A DNA stretch of 64,000 nt from contig NZ_CP084530.1 of NCBI RefSeq assembly GCF_023704175.1, positions 1,448,001 to 1,512,000 of the forward strand, read 5' to 3'. The stretch comes from Paenibacillus sp. YPG26 (GTDB lineage: Bacteria; Bacillota; Bacilli; Paenibacillales; Paenibacillaceae). Of the stretch, positions 8,027-18,064 are shown in pieces. Each line of letters starts with the position of its first letter. Positions within the stretch are counted from its first letter, which is position 1. Below the pieces are notes generated by a model that made no database searches, was not told where the DNA came from, and saw nothing but the letters and a program-made list of their open reading frames with translations. A program made the position numbers and the translations under genes.

Positions 8027-8914
8027 ATGAACTTTCAACAAATGATTCTTACACTGCAGCAATTCTGGGCCGAACACGACTGCATTATCGTGCAGCCCTA
8101 TGACACGGAGAAGGGCGCGGGCACAATGAACCCGATGACCTTCCTGCGCTCCCTTGGTCCGGAGCCGTGGAAAGTGGCTTATGTGGAGCCTTCCCGGAGA
8201 CCGTCGGATGGACGGTATGGAGAGAACCCGAACCGGTTGTATCAGCATCACCAGTTTCAAGTAATCATTAAGCCATCCCCGGACAATATTCAGGAGATCT
8301 ACCTGGACAGCCTTAAGGCGCTTGGAGTAGACGCCCTGCAGCATGACATCAGATTCGTGGAAGATAACTGGGAGAACCCTTCCCTGGGCTGTGCGGGTCT
8401 TGGATGGGAAGTATGGCTGGACGGGATGGAGATTACCCAATTCACCTACTTTCAGCAAGTTGGCGGAATCGAGACCAACCCTGTGGCTGTTGAAATTACC
8501 TATGGTATGGAGCGCCTCGCTTCCTACATTCAAGAGAAAGAGAACGTGTTCGATCTGGAGTGGGTGAATGGAATTACTTACGGTGATGTGTTCAAACACC
8601 CGGAGTTCGAGCATTCCAAATATACGTTCGAGGTGTCCGACACCAAGATGCTGTTCACACTCTTCAACATGTATGAGCAGGAAGCGAACAAGGCGATGGA
8701 AGAGCACTTGGTCTTCCCGGCCTATGATTATGTACTGAAATGCTCACACACCTTCAACCTGCTGGATGCGCGCGGTGCAATCAGCGTAACGGAGAGAACA
8801 GGTTATATTACCCGCGTGCGCAACCTTGCCCGTCAAGTGGCAGCAACTTACATGGAGGAACGCGAGAAGCTGGGCTTCCCGCTGCTTAAGAAAGGGGGAG
8901 TAACCCGTGGCTAA
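8027..8914 (+). CDS. glyQ: Glycyl-tRNA synthetase alpha subunit
   Basis: The 295-residue protein starts [17 protein letters not shown] and contains the class II aminoacyl-tRNA synthetase motifs of GlyQ, including the [15 protein letters not shown] and [19 protein letters not shown] segments. It is the catalytic subunit of the alpha2-beta2 bacterial GlyRS. ATG 8027 is preferred over ATG 8018 because AAGGAG at 8011-8016 is only one base from the latter and 10 bases from the former. The gene is governed by the T-box leader and its end overlaps glyS by eight bases, giving the equimolar subunit pair. Confidence 0.97.
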   Translation: MNFQQMILTLQQFWAEHDCIIVQPYDTEKGAGTMNPMTFLRSLGPEPWKVAYVEPSRRPSDGRYGENPNRLYQHHQFQVIIKPSPDNIQEIYLDSLKALGVDALQHDIRFVEDNWENPSLGCAGLGWEVWLDGMEITQFTYFQQVGGIETNPVAVEITYGMERLASYIQEKENVFDLEWVNGITYGDVFKHPEFEHSKYTFEVSDTKMLFTLFNMYEQEANKAMEEHLVFPAYDYVLKCSHTFNLLDARGAISVTERTGYITRVRNLARQVAATYMEEREKLGFPLLKKGGVTRG

Positions 8915-10985
8915 AGATTTATTGTTCGAAATTGGTCTAGAGGAAGTTCCTGCCCGGTTCATCCGTGCGGCGATGGATCAGCTCAAGGACCGTATGGTCA
9001 AATGGCTGGCAGACTCAAGTATTGCACATGGAGAAGTTCAGGCATTTGCAACGCCGAGACGTCTTGCTGTCCTTGTTCAAGGCGTTGCCGAGAAGCAGGA
9101 GGACGTTCATGAGGAAGTGAAGGGGCCTTCGCGCAAAATCGCGCTTGATGAGAACGGAGCATGGAGCAAAGCGGCTCTGGGCTTTGCCCGCAGCCAAGGT
9201 GTAGATCCGGAACAGTTCACTTTCAAGGAGCTGGGCGGCACTGAATATATTTATGTGAGCAAGAGCACGACTGGTGTGGAGACCTCGGCTGTACTGGCCG
9301 AAGGCCTCCTGGGAATTCTGCAGTCGATGACATTCCCCAAGAATATGCGGTGGGGCAGTTATGAATTCAAATTCGTGCGTCCGATCCGCTGGATTGTCGC
9401 TCTGTTCGGCAAGGACATCGTGGAGATCGAGATTACCGGTGTGAAATCGGGCAATGTGACCCGGGGACATCGCTTCCTTGGTACGGATGCTGTAATTACA
9501 GAGCCATCCGGATACATTGAGACCCTGCGGACCCAGCATGTGATTGTGGATGTGAATGAGCGGAAGAAGCTGATTACATCCCAGATTGAAGAGCTCGCGG
9601 CGTCCAAGGGCTGGAATATTGCTGTCAAGGAGGATCTGCTCGAAGAGGTGCTCTTCCTGGTAGAGGTGCCGACCGTACTGTTTGGAACCTTTGAGGAATC
9701 TTTCCTCAACATCCCGCAGGAAGTGCTCATCACCTCTATGCGTGAGCACCAGCGTTATTTCCCTGTGCTGGATAGCCAAGGCTCACTGCTTCCATACTTC
9801 GTTACCGTTCGTAACGGAGGTTCGGTCGCTCTGGACACCATTGCCAAAGGGAACGAGAAGGTACTGCGGGCGCGTCTGTCTGATGCTAAATTCTTCTACG
9901 AAGAAGATCAGAAGCTCCAGATTAAGGATGCCCTGTCCAAGCTTGAGACTATTGTCTTCCACGAGGAGCTCGGCACCGTTGGTGATAAAGTCCGCCGGAT
10001 CCGGAAGATCGCGGACAGTCTGTCCGAGAAGCTGAGTCTTGAGACAGCGACGGCAGAAGAAGTCAGCCGTACAGCTGAAATCTGCAAATTCGATCTTGTC
10101 ACCCAGATGGTGTATGAGTTCCCTGAGCTGCAAGGTGTAATGGGAGAGGATTATGCCCGCAAGGCTGGAGAACCGGAGGCGGTTGCCAAAGGTATCCTGG
10201 AGCATTATCAGCCTAAATTCGCCGGTGATGCCGTTCCAGCATCCATGGTTGGATCTATTGTAAGCATCGCGGATAAAATGGATACGATTGCCGGCTGCTT
10301 CTCGATCGGCATCATCCCTACCGGCTCCCAGGATCCTTACGCGCTTCGTCGTCAGGCGGCGGGTATTGTACAGATTGTTCTGGAACGCAAGCTGCCGCTG
10401 CTGCTGTCGGACATCTTCACAATTGCATTGAACATTCATGAGGAAATGGGCATCCTGAAGCGGTCAACTCTTGAGATTCGCAAGGATTTGCTTGATTTCT
10501 TCGGACTTCGTGTGAAAAAGACCCTGTCAGATACCCTGCGTTATGATGTCGTTGATGCGGTCATTGCTGCAGGATATGACGATGTGGTCTCTGTTGTTGC
10601 CCGCGGAGCGGCATTAATGGATACCGTGAACGGGGAGCCTGATTTCAAGACAACCGTTGAATCCTTTAGCCGTGTTAGCAATCTGGCTTCCAAAGCTTCT
10701 GCCGAGAAGGTCAGATCCGACCTGCTGCAGGAAGAAGCGGAGAAGAATCTGTATGCGGCGTGGCAGAAGGTGTCGAATGACTACCGGAAGCAGCTGTCAG
10801 AGCAGAATCCGGCTGCGGCGCTTGCGCTGCTTAGCAGCTTGAAGCCAACCATTACAGGCTTCTTCGATTCGGTAATGGTTATGGCGGAGGATGAGCAGAT
10901 CCGGTCCAACCGTCTTGCGCTTCTGGCGGCAATAGATCAGGATTTGAAGACCTTTGCCGATTTCAGCAAGCTGGTTTGGGCCTAG
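8907..10985 (+). CDS. glyS: Glycyl-tRNA synthetase beta subunit
   Basis: The protein has 692 residues, normal for GlyS. It begins [18 protein letters not shown], the conserved N-terminus, and ends in a DALR-type anticodon-binding helical region. The beta subunit binds and positions tRNA-Gly for the GlyQ active site in the cytoplasm. The start is GTG at 8907, inside the glyQ 3' end and behind AAAGGGGGAG, so expression is probably translationally coupled. Unlike B. subtilis, no ccpN or yqfL gene follows. Confidence 0.97.
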   Translation: MAKDLLFEIGLEEVPARFIRAAMDQLKDRMVKWLADSSIAHGEVQAFATPRRLAVLVQGVAEKQEDVHEEVKGPSRKIALDENGAWSKAALGFARSQGVDPEQFTFKELGGTEYIYVSKSTTGVETSAVLAEGLLGILQSMTFPKNMRWGSYEFKFVRPIRWIVALFGKDIVEIEITGVKSGNVTRGHRFLGTDAVITEPSGYIETLRTQHVIVDVNERKKLITSQIEELAASKGWNIAVKEDLLEEVLFLVEVPTVLFGTFEESFLNIPQEVLITSMREHQRYFPVLDSQGSLLPYFVTVRNGGSVALDTIAKGNEKVLRARLSDAKFFYEEDQKLQIKDALSKLETIVFHEELGTVGDKVRRIRKIADSLSEKLSLETATAEEVSRTAEICKFDLVTQMVYEFPELQGVMGEDYARKAGEPEAVAKGILEHYQPKFAGDAVPASMVGSIVSIADKMDTIAGCFSIGIIPTGSQDPYALRRQAAGIVQIVLERKLPLLLSDIFTIALNIHEEMGILKRSTLEIRKDLLDFFGLRVKKTLSDTLRYDVVDAVIAAGYDDVVSVVARGAALMDTVNGEPDFKTTVESFSRVSNLASKASAEKVRSDLLQEEAEKNLYAAWQKVSNDYRKQLSEQNPAAALALLSSLKPTITGFFDSVMVMAEDEQIRSNRLALLAAIDQDLKTFADFSKLVWA

Positions 10986-11099
10986 ATAAATTCTGCGGGT
11001 TAGCGGCAGAAGATACATTTTGAATTCACGTATATAATAAATAAGCAGGAGCCATATACTAAATCGGAATGGCACATGAGAATACGGGAGCGAAGGTCA

Positions 11100-11555
11100 A
11101 TGAGAATTGTAGTCGATGGCGATTCCTGCCCTGTAAAAGATGAGATCAGCCGGACCGGCCGCAGTCTGAATGTTCCGGTCCTCATGGTCTCGTCCTACGA
11201 TCACGTTCTTCGTGCCGAAGAGGGAGTCTCTGTAATCCAGGTGGACCGGAGCTCCCAGAGTGCCGATTTGTTTATCGCTAATCATATTGCTTCAGGAGAT
11301 GTTGTCATTACGCAGGACTATGGTCTGGCCGCTTTAGCGCTAGCCAAGTCCTGCGCTGTGCTTTCACCCCGCGGGGAGAGCTATCACAGCGGCAACATTG
11401 ACTATCTGCTTGAGCGGAGGCATTACCATGCCAAGGCAAGAAGAGGCGGTAAATATGCCAAGGGGCCCAAACCATTTACAGATGAGGACCGGCAGGCCTT
11501 TCAGCGCGAATTGACAAAAGTTTTACTTAAATTGCAGGAGAACGTTGGATTTTAG
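11100..11555 (+). CDS. yqxD: YaiI/YqxD family protein (DUF188)
   Basis: The 151-residue product starts MRIVVDGDSCPVKDEI, the typical N-terminus of the YaiI/YqxD family, with conserved acidic residues of a PIN-like fold (VDGDSCP, VITQDYGLAALAL). A nuclease role has been suggested by fold but not shown. An in-frame ATG at 11076 exists; 11100 is preferred because it matches the family start and has GGGAG/GAAGG in front. Its place between glyS and dnaG is the conserved Bacillales location. Confidence 0.9.
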   Translation: MRIVVDGDSCPVKDEISRTGRSLNVPVLMVSSYDHVLRAEEGVSVIQVDRSSQSADLFIANHIASGDVVITQDYGLAALALAKSCAVLSPRGESYHSGNIDYLLERRHYHAKARRGGKYAKGPKPFTDEDRQAFQRELTKVLLKLQENVGF

Positions 11556-11689
11556 CGAATTTATAACATATGTGTTACATGGAATGCTCAGCGTAATAAA
11601 GCCATTCCTGTAACCATTTCTCTTGAGAATGAGCAATCAGGTTGAAGTGTCTTTAGTTCATTCAATTCATAGAGATGAAGGTGGTTAAG

Positions 11690-13528
11690 ATGAGTACCGG
11701 ACGGGGGACCATTCCGGAAGAGATCATTGAGTCTGTGCTTAGACAGCATGACATCGTGGATACCGTAAGTAAGCATGTTCATCTGACCAAGCAAGGGAAA
11801 TATTTGAAAGGTCTTTGTCCGTTTCACTCGGAGAAGACACCGTCCTTCACAGTAACGCCTGAACGACAGATCTTTCACTGCTATGGCTGCGGAATGGGCG
11901 GCAATGCCATCAAGTTCAGGATGGAGATTGAAGGATTATCTTTCCCGGAAGCGGTTAGGGTCATGGCGGAGGATGCGAATATCCCATTCAAGGATGCGGC
12001 CGGAACCGACCATACTCCGCGCAATCCTGAGCTGGATGCGCTGCTTCAAGCCCATGAATGGAGTGCCAAGCTGTATCATTTTCTACTGAAGAATACGGAG
12101 CACGGTAGACCAGCTATGGACTATCTGAAAGCAAGAGGGTTCACAGACAAAGCGATAGACCAATTCCAAATTGGGTACGCGCCTGCCCGCTGGGATACAC
12201 TCGTTCAGTTTCTGGACAAAAGATCCTTTGATCTCAGCGCGATGGAACGCGGTGGACTACTCGCTTCAAGACAAGATGGCTCCGGATTTGTAGACCGGTT
12301 CAGAGACCGAATCATTTTCCCGATTCATAACCGGACAGGGAAGGTAATAGCTTTTGCGGGGCGAATATTGGGTGAAGGACAGCCGAAATATTTGAACTCC
12401 CCGGAGAGCAAGCTGTTTATCAAGAGCCGAACCCTTTACAATCTGCATCAGGCCAAATCGGCGATCCGTAAGACGGGGCAAATTGTCCTGTTCGAGGGTT
12501 ACGGTGATGTGATCAGCGCTTCTGAAGCAGGGGTTCATAATGGGGTTGCTACGATGGGAACCGCCTTGACTGACAGTCATGCGGCGATACTGCGGAACAT
12601 GGCGGATGAGGTTGTTGTCTGTTATGACGGGGATAACGCCGGACAAGCCGCGGCTCTTAAGAGTATTCCCATTCTGGAAGCGGCAGGCTTTCAAGTCAAG
12701 ATATCCGTTCTTAGTGAGGGACTGGACCCGGATGAGTTCATACAGAAGTATGGAGCGGAGCGTTTCATACGGCAGATCATCGAAGGCAGTGTATCCTCCA
12801 TCAAATTCAAGCTGATTAACCTCAAAAAAAACCATATCATGTTAGGATCCGGCGAGGACGCCAAGGTTCCCTTCATTAAGGAAGCCCTGGAAGTGATCGC
12901 GCCCATTGAATCTCCAACGGAGAGAGAAATATATTTGAAGGAATTGTCGGCCGATCTTAAGGTCTCCTTCGAGAGCCTGAAGCAGGAATGCAATCAGATT
13001 CGTACCGATCTGCAAAAAAAGGAGCAGGGCGGGGATAATAACCCCAAAAGGTGGAATAATGGTAGGCATAAAAAAGGGCAGGCCGAAGCTCCTGTATTAC
13101 TCCCGGCTTATCATGCCGCAGAGCGAAGGCTGCTGTCATTTATGCTCCAGGATGAAGAGGTTGCGGCCTATGTGAACCAGCGCCTCGGAGACAGCTTCAA
13201 TATTGAAGATTATGCAGCAGTTGCTGCTTATCTATACGCATATTACGCACAGGGTAAGAGCCCGGATGCAAGCAGGTTCATTTCCTCATTACAGGATGAC
13301 CGCCTTGAGAAGACCGTAAGCTCGATTGCGATGATGGACACACCGCAGGAATGGACGGTTCAGGAATTGGACGATTGTATTCGTGAGATCCGGAAGTACC
13401 CGATTCGTCAAGAGATTGAACGCAAGAAGGAAGAGATGATCTTTGCGGAGCGTGCAGGCGACTTCATGAATGCTGCACAAATAGCAAGTGAGATTATAGC
13501 CCTAGAGAGACAGATGAACGAGAAGTAG
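11690..13528 (+). CDS. dnaG: DNA primase DnaG
   Basis: The protein has 612 residues. An N-terminal CHC2 zinc domain is visible as C43-PF-H46 with C64-YG-C67, followed by the Toprim catalytic core with E269 (EGYGD) and D313-G-D315 (YDGDNAG), and a C-terminal helicase-binding region from about residue 440. DnaG makes the RNA primers for replication and works with the DnaB-type helicase. ATG 11690 with GAAGGTGG six bases upstream is preferred over ATG 11675. The gene leads into sigA with a 34-base gap, forming the classic yqxD-dnaG-sigA macromolecular synthesis operon. Confidence 0.97.
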   Translation: MSTGRGTIPEEIIESVLRQHDIVDTVSKHVHLTKQGKYLKGLCPFHSEKTPSFTVTPERQIFHCYGCGMGGNAIKFRMEIEGLSFPEAVRVMAEDANIPFKDAAGTDHTPRNPELDALLQAHEWSAKLYHFLLKNTEHGRPAMDYLKARGFTDKAIDQFQIGYAPARWDTLVQFLDKRSFDLSAMERGGLLASRQDGSGFVDRFRDRIIFPIHNRTGKVIAFAGRILGEGQPKYLNSPESKLFIKSRTLYNLHQAKSAIRKTGQIVLFEGYGDVISASEAGVHNGVATMGTALTDSHAAILRNMADEVVVCYDGDNAGQAAALKSIPILEAAGFQVKISVLSEGLDPDEFIQKYGAERFIRQIIEGSVSSIKFKLINLKKNHIMLGSGEDAKVPFIKEALEVIAPIESPTEREIYLKELSADLKVSFESLKQECNQIRTDLQKKEQGGDNNPKRWNNGRHKKGQAEAPVLLPAYHAAERRLLSFMLQDEEVAAYVNQRLGDSFNIEDYAAVAAYLYAYYAQGKSPDASRFISSLQDDRLEKTVSSIAMMDTPQEWTVQELDDCIREIRKYPIRQEIERKKEEMIFAERAGDFMNAAQIASEIIALERQMNEK

Positions 13529-13562
13529 CACGGATGTTTCTAGGGAGGAGGGAGTTGAGGGA

Positions 13563-14696
13563 ATGGCAAATGATCAGCATGCTGAACTAGAAACGGAACT
13601 TACACTCGATCAGGTGAAGGATCAGCTAATTGAGAAAGGCAAGAAGAAATCCTCATTATCCTATAAGGAAATTGTTGAGAAATTATCCCCTTTCGATCAG
13701 GATCCTGAACAAATGGATGAGTTCTTTGAACAATTAGGGGACCTTGGAATTGACGTATCCAATGAAAGTGATGAGGAGCTGATCTCCCGTCCCGGTGATG
13801 ACGAGCGTGAACGTGAGGACAAGGATGATTTCAACTTTGATGATGATCTCTCCCTGCCGCCGGGAATCAAGATCAATGACCCGGTCCGGATGTATCTGAA
13901 GGAGATCGGGCGTGTTCCCCTCCTGTCAGGTGATGATGAGATCGAGCTCGCCAAGCGGATAGAGGAAGGCGATGAAGAAGCCAAACGCCGGCTGGCCGAG
14001 GCGAATCTTCGTCTCGTGGTGAGTATAGCCAAGCGTTATGTAGGACGAGGAATGCTATTCCTGGACTTGATCCAGGAAGGGAACATGGGTCTTATCAAAG
14101 CCGTGGAGAAATTCGACTTCAAGAAGGGCTTCAAATTCAGTACGTACGCGACCTGGTGGATTCGTCAGGCGATTACGCGTGCGATTGCCGACCAGGCCAG
14201 AACCATTCGGATTCCTGTGCATATGGTGGAGACCATTAACAAGCTGATCCGCGTGTCCCGTCAGCTGCTGCAGGAACTGGGCCGTGAGCCAGCCCCTGAA
14301 GAAATTGCTGCAGAGATGGAGCTCAGTGTGGAGAAGGTTCGTGAGATTATGAAGATTGCCCAGGAGCCGGTGTCTCTGGAGACACCGATCGGGGAAGAGG
14401 ATGATTCTCATCTGGGTGACTTTATTGAGGATCAGGAGGCGCTCGCACCTGCTGATGCGGCGGCTTATGAACTGCTTAAGGAACAGCTCGAGGATGTTCT
14501 GGACACCTTGACCGAAAGAGAAGAGAACGTGCTTCGTCTCCGTTTTGGCCTGGATGATGGCCGGACCAGAACGCTTGAGGAAGTGGGTAAAGTGTTCGGG
14601 GTTACGAGGGAAAGAATTCGCCAGATTGAAGCCAAGGCTTTACGGAAGCTCCGTCACCCTAGCCGCAGCAAGCGGCTTAAGGATTTCCTCGAATAG
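13563..14696 (+). CDS. sigA: RNA polymerase primary sigma factor SigA
   Basis: This 377-residue sigma-70 protein has an acidic N-terminal region 1.1, region 1.2 ([17 protein letters not shown]), region 2 with [18 protein letters not shown] for -10 recognition and melting, region 3, and region 4.2 ending [17 protein letters not shown] for -35 binding. It is the housekeeping sigma factor, and the promoters proposed elsewhere in the window are of its type. ATG 13563 follows a strong GGGAGGAGGG stretch. A terminator at 14713-14747 ends the operon. Confidence 0.98.
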   Translation: MANDQHAELETELTLDQVKDQLIEKGKKKSSLSYKEIVEKLSPFDQDPEQMDEFFEQLGDLGIDVSNESDEELISRPGDDEREREDKDDFNFDDDLSLPPGIKINDPVRMYLKEIGRVPLLSGDDEIELAKRIEEGDEEAKRRLAEANLRLVVSIAKRYVGRGMLFLDLIQEGNMGLIKAVEKFDFKKGFKFSTYATWWIRQAITRAIADQARTIRIPVHMVETINKLIRVSRQLLQELGREPAPEEIAAEMELSVEKVREIMKIAQEPVSLETPIGEEDDSHLGDFIEDQEALAPADAAAYELLKEQLEDVLDTLTEREENVLRLRFGLDDGRTRTLEEVGKVFGVTRERIRQIEAKALRKLRHPSRSKRLKDFLE

Positions 14697-14712
14697 CCAG
14701 GCCAAGGTATCA

Positions 14713-14747
14713 AGACCTTTCTGCAAGTGCAGTCAGGTCTTTTTTTC
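14713..14747 (+). terminator. Terminator after sigA
   Basis: AGACCT at 14713-14718 pairs with AGGTCT at 14735-14740, with an inner CTGC/GCAG stem, followed by a run of T residues to 14747. It closes the yqxD-dnaG-sigA operon. Confidence 0.88.
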
Positions 14748-14812
14748 TGAATCAGGGTCATCTATAATTATTCCAGTATCTTATTCGCTGTAGCATGTGG
14801 GGGTTAGGACAT

Positions 14813-15637
14813 TTGAATCCTGAACGACGTGAGATTATATTGAAAGAGATTGATTATTGGCGCACGAATCGGCTTCTTCCAGAACATTATTGTGACTTTC
14901 TTGAGAATCTGTACCATGAAGAAGAGATTCAAGCCTCCAAGAGGACCTTCTCTATAGGTGCAATCCAGCAGGGAAGCCTGCGGACTTGGCTTCTAGGTTT
15001 TGGAATTATATCCGTAATTTTCTTTATTGGTTTTTATTTTAGCCTTTTTCCATGGCCATTGCAAATGGCGATTGCTCTGCTTGTTACGTCCGTGTGCTAT
15101 ACCTATGCAGCCGTGATCAGACCGGATAGGAAGGTGAGGGCCCTGCTGCTAGCTTCGATTGGAAGCATTGTATTGCTTGGGCTTGGCGGCTGGATCTTGT
15201 GGCTTCAGGATTGGCTTACGGCTGGAGCCGTCGCCGGACTGATCGGGATATGCGGATTAATCTGGTGGCTTGCCGGTTACTTTCTTCACCTGGGAATTCT
15301 CAATTACTGCGGATTCGTATGCTTCCTGCTGCTGTATGGTGTAATGCTGGAGCGAATTCACCCGGAGGCCTCCTGGCTGATGATGCAGCTGTACTGGCTG
15401 CCGCTCAGTGTGGTGATGGTGTGGTTATGCTGGCTCTCCCATCATAGGGTTAAGCGGATTGCGCCGGTGTTTTTTGCGGTTGGAATTACGGTTTGGTTCA
15501 TGCCGGAGGCGGATATGCTTCTAATGAGTGAGCATATTCCAAGCGGGATGGCTTTGTTATGCCTGCTCAAAATCGCTGCTGCGTTTGTTATTTTATATTT
15601 TCTTCGAAAAAAATGGATGGTGTGGGTGTCTAAATGA
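14813..15637 (+). CDS. Polytopic membrane protein of unknown function
   Basis: I do not recognise this protein with confidence. From TTG 14813 it has 274 residues: a charged N-terminal cytoplasmic helical segment of about 45 residues (EIDYWRTNRLLPEHYCDFLE) and then about eight to nine hydrophobic helices to the C-terminus. The N-terminus faintly recalls the helical head of DUF2157-type membrane proteins, which is only a guess. TTG 14813 is chosen because GGGGGTTAGGA lies just upstream, whereas ATG 14795 has no ribosome binding site. A TATAAT at 14763-14768 may be its -10 box, without a clear -35. Its TGA overlaps the trmK ATG (ATGA), tying it to trmK and nif3. Confidence 0.75.
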   Translation: MNPERREIILKEIDYWRTNRLLPEHYCDFLENLYHEEEIQASKRTFSIGAIQQGSLRTWLLGFGIISVIFFIGFYFSLFPWPLQMAIALLVTSVCYTYAAVIRPDRKVRALLLASIGSIVLLGLGGWILWLQDWLTAGAVAGLIGICGLIWWLAGYFLHLGILNYCGFVCFLLLYGVMLERIHPEASWLMMQLYWLPLSVVMVWLCWLSHHRVKRIAPVFFAVGITVWFMPEADMLLMSEHIPSGMALLCLLKIAAAFVILYFLRKKWMVWVSK

Positions 15638-16395
15638 AACTATCAGCAAGATTACAACAAATATGCGATCAGCTGCTACCGGGCTGCCGGTTCGCGGATA
15701 TTGGTTCTGATCATGCCATGCTGCCTGTAGCAGCGATCCTTAGTGGACAAGCGGATTCCGCGGTAGCGGGAGAGGTGAATGAAGGTCCATTTGAAGCTGC
15801 GAAGCGGCAGGTGGCACAATCGGGGCTTAACAGCAAAATTTCAGTTCGCAAAGGCAACGGGCTTGAGGTGATTGAGCCTGGTGAGGTAGAGGTCATCACC
15901 ATAGCTGGAATGGGCGGAGCGCTCATTGTCTCGATTCTAAGCCAAGGGGTTGCCAAGCTTGATGGAGTGCGGCGGCTTGTTCTGCAGCCTAATGTCGGGG
16001 AAGATCTGGTTCGCAGGTGGCTGCTTGACCAGAACTGGTATTTGTCTGCTGAGCACATTCTTGAGGAAGATGGCAAGATCTATGAGATCCTGACGGCCGA
16101 CAGGCGGGACGACGCGGCCTTGCTGAACCGTGAGCTGTACCAGGAACGGATTATCCCGGGATGCAGCCAGGTGCTGAATCAAGAACGACTGTTATTAATG
16201 GGACCAAGATTAAGTGAATCGCCTGCTCAAGTGTTTTTTGACAAGTGGGATTCGGAGATTTCCAAGCTGATGAAAGTTCGCAGTCAGATTGCTAAATCAG
16301 ATCTTGAAGCTTCACGTGCGAAAGAGGAAGAGATGAGAGCGCAGATCGAAGCTTGGAAGGAGGTTCTATCATGTATGCAAAAGGCCAGACCGTAA
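15634..16395 (+). CDS. trmK: tRNA (adenine22-N1)-methyltransferase TrmK
   Basis: The 253-residue protein carries the SAM-binding motif FADIGSDHAMLPV (residues 20-32) and the family segments ITIAGMGGALI and LQPNVGEDLVRRWL, with a C-terminal coiled-coil region. TrmK (YqfN) methylates A22 in certain tRNAs using S-adenosylmethionine. The start overlaps the preceding membrane protein by four bases, and the end overlaps nif3 by 25 bases, giving a three-gene coupled unit. The trmK-nif3 pairing after sigA is conserved in Bacillales. Confidence 0.95.
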   Translation: MKLSARLQQICDQLLPGCRFADIGSDHAMLPVAAILSGQADSAVAGEVNEGPFEAAKRQVAQSGLNSKISVRKGNGLEVIEPGEVEVITIAGMGGALIVSILSQGVAKLDGVRRLVLQPNVGEDLVRRWLLDQNWYLSAEHILEEDGKIYEILTADRRDDAALLNRELYQERIIPGCSQVLNQERLLLMGPRLSESPAQVFFDKWDSEISKLMKVRSQIAKSDLEASRAKEEEMRAQIEAWKEVLSCMQKARP

Positions 16396-17486
16396 TTCAA
16401 TTGATGGAGCAGCTGGCTCCCAAGCATGTAGCTGTACCCGATGACAAGATTGGCCTGCAGCTTGGCAGCCTGCAGAAAGAGATCAAGAACATCCTGGTGA
16501 CCTTGGATGTGACGGATGAGGTTGTTCAGGAAGCGATCACGCATAAGACAGATCTCATTATCGCTCATCATGCCATTATCTTCCGTCCTCTTGCCCAGCT
16601 GCAGACAGATACACCTGCAGGGCGCCTATATGAGAAGCTGATCAAGAACGATATCGCAGTCTACATCAGTCATACGAATCTGGATGTGACTGAAGGCGGG
16701 ATCAACGATTGGATGGCGGAGGCGCTTGGTATTGAGGCCTCAGATTCACTTGAAAATGTGCATACGGACCACTTATTCAAGCTTGTCGTATTTGTTCCCA
16801 AGACTCATCATAAGCAGGTTCTGGATGCGGTGTTGAATGCCGGAGCTGGGGCAATCGGCAACTACAGCCACTGCAGCTTTAATATTGAGGGCTACGGCAC
16901 CTTTGTTCCGCAGGAAGGGACCCATCCTTTTATCGGTGAACAAGGCAAGATGGAGCGTGCTGAAGAGATCCGAATTGAAACGATCGTGCCAAGCAGTATT
17001 CGAAGTAAGGTAATCGGCGCCATGCTTAAGGCCCATCCGTATGAAGAGGTCGCTTATGACCTGTATTCGATGGACTTGAAGGGAAGAACGTTGGGATTAG
17101 GCAGAACGGGCAAGCTTCTCGAGCCTGTCCTCCTGAAAGAATTTGTAGATCGGGTGAAGAAGGGGCTGCAGGTTGATCACGTAAGGGTCGTGGGCGATTT
17201 GAACCGGACGATTAAGAAAGCGGCTGTACTTGGCGGCTCTGGGGGCCGCTACTGGAAGCAGGCTCAGTTCCGCGGTGCTGATGTGCTCGTGACTGGCGAT
17301 GTCGATTTCCACACCGCCCAAGACGCGCTTGCGGCCGGAATTGCCATCATTGATCCGGGGCATCATGCCGAGAAGATCATGAAGGAGAAGGTGGCTGGCT
17401 GGCTGAGGGAGAAGCTAGGTGAGTCCAAGTACAGCACCGAGGTTCATGCATCCCGAATAGATACCGAACCTTTTCAATTCATGTAA
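16371..17486 (+). CDS. yqfO: Nif3-like dinuclear metal protein (YqfO)
   Basis: The protein has 371 residues, the long Bacillales form. An N-terminal Nif3 half with the metal-binding IIAHHAIIF motif is followed by an inserted PII-like domain at about residues 125-240 and a second Nif3 half with DPGHHAEKI near the end. Members bind two metal ions; proposed roles include GTP cyclohydrolase-like chemistry or chaperoning, but the function is not settled. ATG 16371 is preferred because AAGGAGG at 16357-16363 is seven bases upstream; upstream in-frame codons lie within trmK. Confidence 0.94.
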   Translation: MYAKGQTVIQLMEQLAPKHVAVPDDKIGLQLGSLQKEIKNILVTLDVTDEVVQEAITHKTDLIIAHHAIIFRPLAQLQTDTPAGRLYEKLIKNDIAVYISHTNLDVTEGGINDWMAEALGIEASDSLENVHTDHLFKLVVFVPKTHHKQVLDAVLNAGAGAIGNYSHCSFNIEGYGTFVPQEGTHPFIGEQGKMERAEEIRIETIVPSSIRSKVIGAMLKAHPYEEVAYDLYSMDLKGRTLGLGRTGKLLEPVLLKEFVDRVKKGLQVDHVRVVGDLNRTIKKAAVLGGSGGRYWKQAQFRGADVLVTGDVDFHTAQDALAAGIAIIDPGHHAEKIMKEKVAGWLREKLGESKYSTEVHASRIDTEPFQFM

Positions 17487-17538
17487 ATTATAAGTAGGGA
17501 AATTGGCATTATGCGCTAATGGAACCTGTTTTTTAGGG

Positions 17539-17567
17539 TTGTGCGGGTCGTGAAATGCCTGTATACT
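17539..17567 (+). promoter_or_regulatory. Promoter for RNase P RNA
   Basis: TTGTGC at 17539-17544 and TATACT at 17562-17567 are spaced by 17 bases, and the predicted start at about 17574-17580 coincides with the first base of the RNase P RNA P1 helix. Confidence 0.72.
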
Positions 17568-17579
17568 AGATCAAGTCAT

Positions 17580-17990
17580 GGAAAGTTCGACAGACAATCG
17601 CCGGCAAGCTCGTCTTGCGGGAGGAAAGTCCGGGCTCCACAGGGCAGGATGCTGGATAACGTCCAGTCGGCGCGAGCCGAAGGATAGTGCCACAGAAATG
17701 GACCGCCGATGGCCGTTCTCTAGGGGACGGATCAGGCAAGGATGGAACCGAGGTGTAAGAGACCCCGAGGAGCGTTGGTGACTTCGTTCCTGGTAAACCC
17801 CATCTGGAGCAAGACCTAATGGGACGCAGTCCCCTTCTGGGGGACAGCCTTTGCCCGAGGCGCGTCTAGGTTGGTCGCTTGAGCTGTGCAGCAATGTATG
17901 GCCTAGATAGATGATTGTCGCTTGTAGTGGGAGGGTAGTTCCCGTACGTACCACCAAAGAGCACAGAACCCGGCTTACGTCTAACTTTCC
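17580..17990 (+). ncRNA. rnpB: RNase P RNA, type B
   Basis: The 411-base segment holds the conserved core GAGGAAAGTCCGGGCTCC (17621-17638) and, near the 3' end, ACAGAACCCGGCTTA (17963-17977), which together form the P4 region of the ribozyme. The termini GGAAAGTT (17580-17587) and AACTTTCC (17983-17990) are perfectly complementary and form P1, which fixes the ends. The RNA is the catalytic component that trims tRNA 5' leaders. The Bacillus-type (B) architecture is inferred from length and order of conserved blocks. It has its own promoter and a terminator shared with the convergent protease gene. Confidence 0.97.
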
Positions 17991-18000
17991 TCAACTAACA

Positions 18001-18060
18001 AGAAGCCCCGATCCATTAGCAGATCAATGATGATTTGCTCGTGGATCGGGGCTTCTTTGT
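18001..18060. terminator. Bidirectional terminator between rnpB and subtilase
   Basis: AGAAGCCCCGATCCA (18001-18015) and TGGATCGGGGCTTCT (18042-18056) form a perfect 15-bp stem that can be extended through an inner AGCAGATCA/TGATTTGCT helix. T-rich ends occur on both strands, so it can stop rnpB and the convergent protease transcript. Confidence 0.85.
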
Positions 18061-18064
18061 GTGG

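Noticed and set aside
7961..8707. 248-codon minus-strand open frame
   Set aside because: It is antisense to glyQ and the T-box terminator; glyQ is certain.
9015..9779. 254-codon minus-strand open frame
   Set aside because: It is antisense to glyS, without motifs or start signals.
11033..11038. TATAAT before yqxD as a promoter
   Set aside because: There is no -35 element at a suitable distance.
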